Part shown: positions 33,055-42,214 of the stretch, one piece after another | Layout of the letters: each line of letters opens with the position of its first letter | Numbering within the stretch: the first letter of the stretch is position 1 | DNA from: Aplectana chamaeleonis | Taxonomy: Eukaryota; Nematoda; Chromadorea; Rhabditida; Cosmocercidae | DNA length: 64,000 nucleotides | Assembly: GCA_029168955.1 (NCBI GenBank) | Contig: JAPDOI010000415.1 | Coordinates: 1 to 64,000, forward strand | Direction: 5' to 3' | Position numbers and translations under genes: made by a program | Notes under the pieces: model-generated | What the model saw: the letters and a program-made list of their open reading frames with translations, nothing else | What the model was told of the DNA's origin: nothing | Database searches by the model: none

Positions 33055-33370
33055 CTGCCGAGATGTCGACAAGTCTATAATTGGCCACCGGCACAAAATT
33101 CTCACCAGTGTTGTAGATTTTCTTTTCTCAAAGTTTTCCATGTTATGGGCTCGATATTGTGATAACATTATCGCCGGTGAGGCTGTTTCCCTTCCCCCTC
33201 GCCTGTTCACACCTTCAGCCGCTTTCCTCTTCAGAAAGACGGTGTGTGAATGAAAACACACCGCTCTCCATTTCTTCTATACTCTACCCCTTATCAATTG
33301 GCTATCATCAATTTTGTTTACCGTTAGGATTTTGTGCCGGTGGCAATTTATAATCGTCTGAGATGTCGTA
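33055..33370. mobile_element. Inverted-repeat element, ~310 bp
   Basis: TTGGCCACCGGCACAAAATT near 33080 is mirrored by ATTTTGTGCCGGTGGCAATT near 33330. The arms extend outward to GAGATGTCG on both sides. It lies directly after the previous element. Confidence 0.55.
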
Positions 33371-33537
33371 CGTTCGTGCCGTGGCAGTGTGGATTAAAGA
33401 AGATCACCTCCGCGCAACCTCCCCTCCACGAAGAGGGTTTTTGTCATGGGAGAGGTGCTAGCCGGCCGCAGCTCTCCTTCGGATTCTCCTGCTAAGGGCC
33501 GGTGTGGAGAGGAATCCTGGACCCGCTCAGAAGTAAC

Positions 33538-33790
33538 CTTGCGCCACGTGCGGCAAGGATGTCACATGGTGGAAAACAAGCGTCCAGTGCTTCGGATGCC
33601 AAAGGTGGGTGCATCTCTCCTGTTCGGGTCTCAGCTCTGTGAGGCATCATAACTCTTCTTTTCGATGTGTTTCGTGCTCCTAACCTACCATCTCTGATTC
33701 CTCAAACTCTAATCGCCCCCCCCCTCCATTGTAATCTCAATGGCCTTCGTGCCAAGCTTTCTGAGCTCTCTCTCTTTGCAAGTAGCCTTC
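33538..33790 (+). pseudogene. LINE 5' fragment: PHD finger then endonuclease start
   Basis: From TGC at 33540 the frame reads CATCGK, QCFGCQRWVHLSCSGL and FRCVSC, a complete C4-H-C3 PHD finger pattern, ending at TAA 33681-33683. A second frame just downstream contains HCNLNGLRAKLSEL (about 33738-33780), which fits the opening of the APE-type endonuclease domain of non-LTR retrotransposons. PHD fingers before the endonuclease are known from CR1-like LINEs. The endonuclease frame is cut at about 33786 by the palindromic element. No reverse transcriptase follows. Confidence 0.7.
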
Positions 33791-33945
33791 ATTTCCCCGC
33801 TACTCGCACTTTTCTCTATCACTATCATAGAAGCGGTGAGGTTTTGAGAATGATTTCTTCATCCTCACGGTTGAATTTATCGAGAAACAACCGTTTCGCA
33901 CCTACGATACTGATAATACGACTTCGAGTAGCTCGGAAATGAAGG
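33783..33945. mobile_element. Palindromic ~160-bp element, first copy
   Basis: Starts AGCCTTCATTTCCCCGCTAC and ends with the diverged inverse GTAGCTCGGAAATGAAGG. It interrupts the LINE fragment. A second copy follows at 34046-34208 in the same orientation. Confidence 0.7.
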
Positions 33946-33984
33946 ATACTTACCATCCAGACGTGATCATCCTACTATATATAT

Positions 33985-34235
33985 TTTGGTAAATTTGTGT
34001 GTGTGTGTGCGTGTGTGTGTATGTATATATGTATGTATGTATGTAGCCTTCATTTCCCCGCTACTCGCACTTTTCCGTATCACTATCATAGAAGCGGTGT
34101 GGTTTTGAGAATGATTTCTTCATTTCCGTAGTTGAAATTTCCGAAAAACAACCGCTTCGCACCTGCGATTGTGATAGTAGGAGTGCAAGTAGCGGGGAAA
34201 TGAAGGCTATGTATGTATGTATGTATGTGTGCGTT
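33985..34235. repeat. Palindromic element, second copy, between GTAT/GT microsatellites
   Basis: A (GT)n/(GTAT)n tract at about 33996-34045 leads into AGCCTTCATTTCCCCGCTAC (34046). The element ends in GTAGCGGGGAAATGAAGGCT (34208), followed by another (ATGT)n tract (34209-34228). The arms are better preserved than in the first copy. Confidence 0.75.
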
Positions 34236-34304
34236 TCTCTGTGTGTTTGTTTGACCGTTTATTCGGCTTGACTTTCAAGACGGGCGACCTTACGGGTACG
34301 GGCT

Positions 34305-35515
34305 CAAGAGCGCGCAGAACGCCGTAGAAAGTGTGCGGGACCCAAGGTAGAGTGCGCCGGACGCCGTAGAAAGTGTGTGGGACCCAAGGTAGAGTGCCCC
34401 AGACGACGTAGAAAGTGTGCGGGACCCAAGGTAGAGTGCGCCGGACGCCGTAGAAAATGTGCGAGACCCAAGTGGAAGTGCGTAGGAAAGCCGTAGAAAG
34501 TGTGCGGGACCCAAATGGAAGTGCGTAGGACGCCGAGGAAAGTGTGCGGGACCCAAGTGGGAGTGCGCAAAACGCCGAGGAAAGTGTGCGGGACCCAAGT
34601 GGGAGTGCGCAGGACGCCGTAGGGAGTATGCGGGATCCAAGTGGAAGTGCGCCAAACGCCGTAGAAAGTGTGCGGGACCCAAGGTAGAGTGCGCCGGACG
34701 CCGTAGAAAAGAGTGTGGGACCCAAGGTAGAGTGCGCCGGACGCCGTAGAAAGTGTGCGGGACCCAAGGTAGAGTGCGCCGGACGCCGTAGAAAAGAGTG
34801 TGGGACCCAAGGTAGAGTGCGCCGGACGCTGTAGAAAGTGTGTGGGACCCAAGTGGCAGTGCGCCAGAGGCCGTAGGGAGTATGCGGGATCCACGTGGGA
34901 GTGCGCCAAACGCCGTAGGGAGTATGCGGGATCCAAGTGGAAGTGCGCAGGACGCCGTAGAAAATGTGTGGGATCCGAATGCGAGTGCGCCAAACGCCGA
35001 AGAAAGTGGGCGGGACCCAACTGGGAGTGCTCAGGACGCCATAGAAAAAGTGCGGGACCCAAGTAGGAGTGCGCAGAACGCCGTAAAAAGTGTGCGTGAC
35101 CTAAGGTAGAGTGCGCCGGGCGCTAGAGAAAGTATGTGGGACCCTAATGCGAGTGCGCCGGACGCCGAAGAAAGTGTGCGGGACCCAAGTGGGAGTGCGC
35201 AGGACTCATAAAAAGTGTGCGAGACCCAATTGGGAGTGCGCAGGACGCCATAAAAAGTGTGCGGTACCCAAGATAGAGTGCGGCCGACGACGTAGAATGT
35301 GTGCGGGACCCAATTGGGAATGCGCAGGACGCTGCAGGAAGTGTGTGGGACCCAAATGTGAGTGCGCCGGACGTCGTAGGAAGTGTGCGAGACCGAAGTG
35401 GGAGTGAGCCGGACGCCGTGTAAAGTGTGTGGGAGTGCGCCAGACGCCATAGGGAGTATGCGGGATTCGAGTGGGAGTGCGCTGGACACCGTAGAAAGTG
35501 TGCGGGGCCGAAGTG
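34305..35515. repeat. Second 42-bp satellite array, ~28 units
   Basis: Tandem units of the type GGGACCCAAGGTAGAGTGCG, CCGGACGCCGTAGAAAGTGT, GC, with a second common form carrying AAGTGGGAGTGCGC. Most units are 42 bp, hence overlapping open frames on both strands. Unlike the CRE satellite, units diverge noticeably from one another. Confidence 0.9.
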
Positions 35516-36430
35516 GGTGAGAGCAGAACTTCGAAATCGTTTTGTGCGTCTATAAAGAGTGTATACCACCCCTTTCTTCAAGTCCCCTCCCCCTTAACCA
35601 CTAATTTCAACTGCTTAGCTGTTTGTATGCACCAACCTTTCTAAATCGGGTTTATATACGATGGAAATGTGAGTTAATCGAAATATGCATCCAGAAAACA
35701 CAAACATCATTATACTTCATTTGACAATAAAAGTAGCAGGGTATCGGTTGGTCATGGAGGCCTTTACTAAATCTGAAACAGCGGTAGTCTTTATCATGAC
35801 AGAAATGGATATAAATGAGCTACCATTTTAGGACCTCTTAAAACTAGAGAAGGGTCGGTGTGCAACTGCATAAGAAAGTAGGTTAGCAAGGTTTGCAAGG
35901 TTTGAAATGCTTAGTAACTTCTGATTGCTCGAGCGTTGTCGTCGAAACCAGCTCATGGGCCGGCGCAACCGGACTCCAGCGACAGAGGCCGGCGATAGCC
36001 GGCAAGCGTGAAAACTTCTGAACGCCAACTCACATAGAATCAGCGGATGTCGATTATACTCAAGATGCCGGCGAAGCCGGCAAATGGACCGGCGTAGCCG
36101 GACCCCAGCGGCAGAGGCCGGCGTCAGCCGGCCGACGCCGCCGGTGGTTCAATAAACCGCGCTCTCTCTATCCCCTACAAATCCTCATCCCAATATCCCA
36201 GGTATCACAAATGTGATTAAAAATGTAAAGAGAGATGCTAGATGGAAAGTCATGTTTCGAAATATCAGTGCATTCCTATGTGCGTTTCTCAGTGGCAATG
36301 TAGAAAGATAGGGCCAGAGATAGCGTGCTGTAGCTAGGAAACACAAGCTGGGAAACACATCGGTATAAAAGTCAGTGAACGACGCACCATCACGCATCTC
36401 CTCCACAGCTTCTCTGTGCATTAATGCATA
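35516..36430. other. Intergenic; short GCCGGC-rich repeat at 35940-36150
   Basis: 35950-36010 and 36066-36140 repeat words such as GCCGGCGTAGCCGGAC, GACCGGCG and AGAGGCCGGCG. The minus frame 36185-36421 has no recognisable domain. Part of 36180-36430 is probably the 5' portion of the LTR described next. Confidence 0.4.
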
Positions 36431-36666
36431 AATTCTTCTTGAATCTCAAGAGCATTTGATTTCGTAGTTTTAGATAATTTGCCTTGAGGTAATAATATGC
36501 CTACCTATTGTCACTTTCTATTGATGTTTGTAATTGTATTTGTATGTATGTGATCGCATTTAGTCTTGTTAGTTTATTGTAATACATAAAGTTTAATTAC
36601 CCAAGTTTGAGGTGCAAACCCAAAAACCGCGTGGCAACACCAGACTCACTATTCCAACTGTTCAGC
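36430..36666 (+). mobile_element. 3' portion of an LTR
   Basis: The sequence just upstream of the primer-binding site has an AATACATAAAG polyadenylation-like region near 36580 and ends in ...GTTCA (36664), two bases before the PBS. LTRs end in CA close to the PBS. The left boundary of the LTR is not determined and no second LTR copy was found in the window. Confidence 0.5.
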
Positions 36667-36685
36667 TGGTGCATCGGCCGGGAAT
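36667..36685 (+). promoter_or_regulatory. Retrotransposon primer-binding site for tRNA-Gly
   Basis: TGGTGCATCGGCCGGGAAT is the reverse complement of the CCA-tailed 3' end of a eukaryotic tRNA-Gly(GCC): acceptor stem TGCATCGGC plus part of the T arm. A 19-nt match directly after an LTR end is strong evidence for a reverse-transcription start site. A shorter 13-nt version is at 50057-50069. Confidence 0.8.
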
Positions 36686-36771
36686 ATCCTCGATGCTGTT
36701 GAATGGGGCAGCATAGGCGATGCACAAGAAGCCTCTGTTATTTTTACTATTCGTATCATCTTGATGGTAGG

Positions 36772-38350
36772 ATGAGGACTCCAAGTGAAATGAGGGCTTT
36801 CATTGAAGCAGACCGAGGAAGGAAGTTTCTCTATGTCAAGTTCGGAGAAAAGTCGGTGAAGATTCGTTGATTTGACCAGTCAGACCCAGGTTTACAGAGC
36901 CGTTATATTATTCACGAAAAATACAGCGGGAGAGGTTGAACTAGCGGGTCTCATAAGCTCCAATGAGCAAGGGCCATGGAGTTTCATGAACCCCAAGCTC
37001 TATCAAGTCGAAAAGATGCCCACAATACCTGTTGAGATTCCAATGCAGGTTGATTTACGTAATGGGAGTCAGGAAGTAACGATCCATCCGGGAGCAGGAA
37101 AGACCAGAGATATTTTACCGCGTTTGGTTGAAGATGCCCTCATTCAAAAACGTGAGATAGTTGTATCTGCTCCGACACGAGCAATTTGCTCTTAGATGTA
37201 TGTCACTCTGGTTGAGTACACGCAGAAACGAGAAATTCCTTGTGATATTCTGTGTCGTCATCGAAAGCGTGACCTCACAAGAAAGACGTTCGGATCCGTT
37301 GGGAGAATAACTATCATACCTCATGCTGTGCACGCAAGAGAGCTCCTTCTCACTAGCAAATATCAAAGGATACCCACAGTGTTCATCGTCGACGAAGCAC
37401 ATTATCCCGATGTCATATCGATAAGACTCATGTCTGTGCTCCGAAGGTTGAGGTTTAACCCGACGTTCACTGTCATCGAGCTCTCGGCTTCTGTGAGGAA
37501 TTGGAATACCGGAGTTCTTAACTTTCAGGGTGGTTCTAATTATCATATAGAGGAAGAGGAATGCGCTCCCGAAAAACTCAAGGAGACCTCACGGGAACAT
37601 TCAGGGAAAGGATTAAATGTAATGGTCTTCTGCGGGTCGGTGCACGGTAGAGGTGTATCATGTGCAAATGTGGCAAAAATGCTGGATACCGGCCTAGTTA
37701 TCAGGTTTCACAGAGCCACTTATGGCAGGTATACATCAGTCATACAAGATATGAAAGCCTCACCTGAAGGCCTGTTTATTCTAGTTACCAACATGTGTGA
37801 GTGTGGAATAAACCCTGCCGTGGACGTTTTCGTGGATCCCATGAGGGTGATGGTTTTTAAAACCAAGACCCCTGGATTGTGTTGCCTTGAAGAAGAGTAT
37901 GATACAGCATCAAGTCAGCTCCAAAGAAGGGGTCGAGAAGGACGTCACAGGGAAGGTGTGTACAAATCACCAGTGGGTGTGAACCTCATCCGAGGTTGTA
38001 CCACATCAACTCCAGAGAACTTGAAGCGAAGTTGTGTCTTGAAGCCTTCGGATTTTCTCTGGCTGTCGGAGAACTTTCGGGGTGGGAAAATGTTGATTTA
38101 TCGGTATCCATTCAACAAGCAAAACTTTTTCTCGATCAAGAAACAACCGGAAAGACCAGCTTGATTTGTATGATGACTATGACAAGAGCCTTTACAGCCA
38201 CAGCTCCGACGACAGACCGACCAAGACAAAGGATGTGAGTGCAAAGAAGGTCTATCCAGGTGCGCTTAAGCGAGTTCATTTGGAGGAAAAGATTACATCG
38301 ATCAAGACATACCTGGAGCTAATTCGCATGTACCAGAGAGGAAAATAAGC
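36772..38350 (+). pseudogene. Endogenous flavivirus-like NS3 helicase (old viral copy)
   Basis: Superfamily 2 helicase of the flavivirus NS3 type. Seen directly: motif I HPGAGKTR (about 37084-37107), motif Ia APTR, motif II DEAH (37391-37402), a motif V-like VTNMCECGIN, and motif VI QRRGREGR (37922-37945), in the right order and with spacing reasonable for the family. Motif III is altered (SASV in place of the usual TAT-like core). The longest open stretch is 37196-38164. Breaks: TAG at 37193-37195 in the same frame as the upstream part; an apparent frame change near 36868 at the N side; and further apparent changes near 37985 and 38160 at the C side. The protease catalytic triad and polymerase are not present. 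It is a helicase-centred fragment with decayed function. No other cellular DExH family has the GAGKTR/QRRGREGR combination that I know of. I do not join or repair the frames. Confidence 0.8.
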
Positions 38351-38356
38351 CGATCG

Positions 38357-38501
38357 AATGTGATGAGAGAAGAGGAACGGTTTCTACGGTGCTCCTTCTG
38401 CTTGGAAAAAAGACAACACTATAGCGATCGTTGCCCCGAGCTCGTGAGCGTCGAATTTCGTCAGAAGCGCATCCGATGCACGCTATGCCTCGACGCCAGA
38501 C
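38357..38501 (+). pseudogene. BEL/Pao-like Gag zinc knuckles (interrupted)
   Basis: First knuckle CSFCLEKRQHYSDRC (38390-38434; C-X2-C-X5-H-X4-C). A second begins CTLCLD at 38477 and is cut after 38501 by the hAT element; its His and last Cys lie at 39694-39710, beyond the insertion. Paired knuckles of this spacing are typical of BEL/Pao Gag C-termini. The frame after the second knuckle ends at 39729-39731. No pol follows. Confidence 0.6.
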
Positions 38502-39685
38502 CAGGGGTGTGCATTTTCCGTTTACCGATTTACCGATTTCCGGATATACCGGTGTTTTTCGGTTTGCCGATTTGCCGATTTTATCTCAAAATTTACCGAA
38601 ATTTTTACCGAAAAGAAAAATTGGGTGTTTTTCGCCCAATCGGCCTACTTCTAACTCGTATTTCACGGGTTTGCCACCGATATGGCATGCACTTGGCGCG
38701 ATCACCTTCTTCATCCTTCCTTTTTTTTACTCTTTCTAACCCTTTGGTTTACTTTTTGGAAGTTCAAACGATCTCTTCACCTTTTGTATCACGTGCTTCT
38801 ACTTTTTGAGATTTTACTACGAGAAATCCCCTTCTGGCAAAGTTAAAGGCACAGTACACCCTCAGATATGAATTTTGGGATATTCGTGTAATTGTGTAGA
38901 AGACCCCTTCTATATAACACGTGCCAAATGCGAGATTTTAATTCCTTCGAGTAAGCGAGATATAAGTGACCACCACAGGCCCGACCCCCTTCGCTCACCA
39001 CTACAGGCCCGACCCCCTAACAGATTTTCGAACTCGATAGCGGCTCGATGAATGGATGAATTCCAACATGTCGTCGTTCTTCAGTCCATCGCAGGCCTAT
39101 CTTCTCATCCTGTTTTGCTCTCCTGCAGCGATTGCGAATGAAGAGTAATACAGGCCTGAGACAACTCGTCCACAAAATTGTCGCCCCTAAAATGCAGGCA
39201 TTTTCAAGGAGCCATATCTCCGTTCGTAGGGGGTCTTGGACGATTTCAGAGATATCACTGTGATCACCGTGTGACTCTCTCCGAGATAATCATGGAATCT
39301 AAAGATAATTTCTTGGGTGTTCTGTGCCTTTAAGGCGGAAAGAATGTTTTCCTCAGCTGGCCTGATTTTGAGTCACTACAGAAAGGCCTTGACGACAGAA
39401 AATTTCGAAATGTTACTTTCTCAATATCAGTGTCGCGCTGATTAGGTTCAGCCGTTGAGCTCAGTTTAATATGTAAAACTCACTCAATATTTGCACTATC
39501 CTCATGCACTATTGAAAATTATACATAAATAATATTATTCATTTCTGCTATCGCATCGGATATGAACCAAAATCGAAGCCAGAGTTTTTACCGAATTTTC
39601 CGTTTTTACCGTATTTACCGAGAAAAAATTTCGGTAAAAACTTTCGGTAACAAATTTACCGAAAGTAATTTTCCGCACACCCCTG
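38502..39685. mobile_element. hAT-like element, 1184 bp, with 8-bp TSD
   Basis: Left terminus CAGGGGTGTGCATTTTCCG; right terminus TTTTCCGCACACCCCTG. The flanking direct repeat CGCCAGAC is at 38494-38501 and 39686-39693. Subterminal TTTACCGA/TCGGTAAA words are clustered at both ends. It has no transposase, so it is a non-autonomous copy. It sits in the second Gag zinc knuckle. Confidence 0.9.
38843..39333. mobile_element. TTAA MITE nested in the hAT element
   Basis: TTAAAGGCACAGTACACCCT at the left and GGGTGTTCTGTGCCTTTAA at the right, TTAA at both sides, 491 bp. Near-identical in layout to 56807-57298, including the internal CAGGCCCGACCCCCT duplicated motif. Confidence 0.85.
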
Positions 39686-39693
39686 CGCCAGAC

Positions 39694-40845
39694 ATGAGAT
39701 GAGGAGATGTCCGAAACCAAGGAGGGCGTAACTACGAGAAAAAAGACATAGAATAGGCATGATCTTTTTTTTAGTTCAAGGATCATTCAAGAAGCTAGGT
39801 TTCGAATGAATGACTGATTCGAGTCATTTTTAGAACATCTCGGATGAATGAAATTCTCGAATATGGGCCTCTTATGATTTCGAACCAAATGAATTTGGAA
39901 AAATCATTTCAAATTTTCCAAATGAATGGATTTTTCCAATAACGCGTTCTCGAAATTTCAGAGTGGAGGAATAAATTCGAGTGAACCCTATGAAATTTTT
40001 GGAGGATGAATTATATCAAAAAGTGTCCTCTGGCCGACTCGAATGAATCGTCGGAAACATTGTTGATAATTCCGAAAAATTCATTGGTATGTTTTTTTTT
40101 CCAGAGGCCGAATATTCGAGTAAGGTAAGACAAAATTGGCCGAATAATGGGAAAATCGAACGAATTATCTTCTCGAATGAAGGGGGGCCGCAGTGACGAA
40201 TCATTCGCTGGGAGGGGGGGCGCATTCCCCACCGACCGGTCCCATTGCCACGCCTGACCCTGATTTGGCCCAGAGAACGGCAGTACTTGCACTTTGCTAT
40301 TTTTACTTTGCTAGAGTTTGGGATGGGCATAGTTTTGAGGTGAATGTGAATTTTTTTCGACGCATTCCCCAAGATCGGAACCAACTCCGTCCTTCAATTT
40401 TTTTTATGAGAAAACTAAAGTCAATCTATCTTTGCGAGCCTTCAAAACGAGTAACGACAAAAAGATATTTCGATTCGTATACATAGGCACGATGAAACGG
40501 GAAACATTAGTGATTAATTTTCTGAAAAAATGTTCACATCATAATATTTTTATCATTGAAAGCTTTTTTCTGCTGAAATCGTGGGTCTCATTAAAGGCAA
40601 AAAACATCTGGAAAATAATTCCAAGATTTCATATTTTATCTTGGAGACATGCTGGTGACATTAGTATCTGTGAAATAAATTTTCTCATTCCGCTCCTTTC
40701 TGGTGGAAACCAAAAACTATCGCAAAAAATTAAAGTTTGAGAATCGGGCCTCGCGATACGGCATGAAATTTCTTGTCGACTTCCGAAAGTCGGAGGGAAG
40801 GCAAGGAAATGCGGAAAGGGCAGCTTTTTTTAATTCCCCAATACA
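39694..40845. other. Gag tail, then intergenic repeats
   Basis: 39694-39731 completes the interrupted Gag frame. 39780-40200 is rich in ATTCGA/TCGAATGA words and ends in a G7 run (40203-40215), which looks like another transposon terminus. No further pol-related frame was found. Confidence 0.4.
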
Positions 40846-41586
40846 AGGTTTGACGGTTTGATTCTGGACCATTGGTGAGATATAAGCCGTTTCCGAGCTC
40901 ACTTCACTATGCATTCAACTCCTCTAATCACTTGATTGAGGTTGCCACTATCATCGGGCATGAATGGCCGAGGGGATATTGATGGGGAATACTAGACTAC
41001 GAAGGTGTGCTGGGTTTGCTTGTTCGATTCCCGCAATGCATCCTCTGAAAAAATTGTTTTGCATTTATTCGGTTCCTTATCCACGAGGTTTCTCATTCAC
41101 ATATAAACTTGCTTTCTATCTTATTGAATCTTATTGAATTTTCGATTACTATCCCGTAAATCCATGTAGTACATATTTGAGCATTTCCTCACCTTATTGA
41201 AAAAACTGATATTCTTCTGCTAGCATTTTGGGTTCATTGAGAATTATTGTAGTGTAGCCATCTCCTATCTTCGTATTACTTCGCTTCAGTGAAGGAAAAC
41301 ACTTTTTTTGAGCACATAAAAGTTGATTGCGATTCATCGTAGAGGAAACATCGCCATTGTAAGAAGCAGAGCAATGAACCCTTCTTTAGAAATTGTCATC
41401 CTGATCACAGTTTTCATTTTCAGAAGGCGATTTTCGGTTGCCTAATACGACTGCTAAGCTTTCATAGAAAACTACTAAGGCTGGTTCAACCTCGCAGAAA
41501 TTTTTTTCGTCTCACCGGTTTTCGATGGTGAATAACAAGTGAGTGAGTATAAGGCGAAAAAAAAGTCGAAAAAATCCCCAACTTTG
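40846..41586. repeat. Second repeat segment, copy B (empty site)
   Basis: Partner of 13628-15006. It includes the tRNA-like block at 40960-41045 and, at about 41385-41400, the uninterrupted counterpart of the site where the 658-bp element is inserted in copy A. Confidence 0.75.
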
Positions 41587-42214
41587 ATCCTTGGCAATGG
41601 AATGTGATAAAAATTCTGATCTCGTGGATATTTCCGACTTTTTCCGCATCTTCGGGCTTGAAAAGGGAATCGGAAGTCGGAGATCCGACGAAATCCTGCA
41701 TGACACTTATATATGTATTGTTCCTCCTGCACAGAGCCGTATTCTATTAAAAATCTGGAAACGAACAACATGATAGTTTTATGAAATGAACCGACACGAG
41801 TGGAATCAACCCTTTAAACCGAAATTTCCCTGTTTCAGGATGCCTATGAAAATATCCGGCGAGATTCGCCCGCCATTGAGGTATGACAAGGATATAAAAG
41901 TAGTGATTTCCCAGTGTATATAGTAATCACCCAAAGCAACCAAGGATGCAGAATTACTAGGAAGGCTAAAAACTGTCAACACAAGTGTATAGCAACAGTA
42001 TGATGCGAACGAGCATGCGAAAAGCCCCCACCGCCTTCGACTACGAAAGGGGCCGGCACCGGCTGGCAGCAAGTACTGCGCCGATCAATCAGCTCTGCAG
42101 ACGAGGGGAGAGGGGATGGCCGTCGTTGAAATTTAACACTCCTCCGAGGGCGACACATGCGACGGCCGCCTGCCAAGCACGCTGGCCGCGTGGGCCGCCA
42201 TTCTCATTCAAGCA

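Noticed and set aside
34207..35581. Overlapping long frames (up to 252 codons) at 34.2-35.5 kb
   Set aside because: Same cause as above: a 42-bp satellite, several frames open at once.
36872..38164. Cellular DEAH-box helicase gene
   Set aside because: GAGKTR in motif I and QRRGREGR in motif VI fit the flavivirus NS3 group and not spliceosomal or ribosomal DEAH proteins; there are no introns, and it is flanked by retroelement parts.
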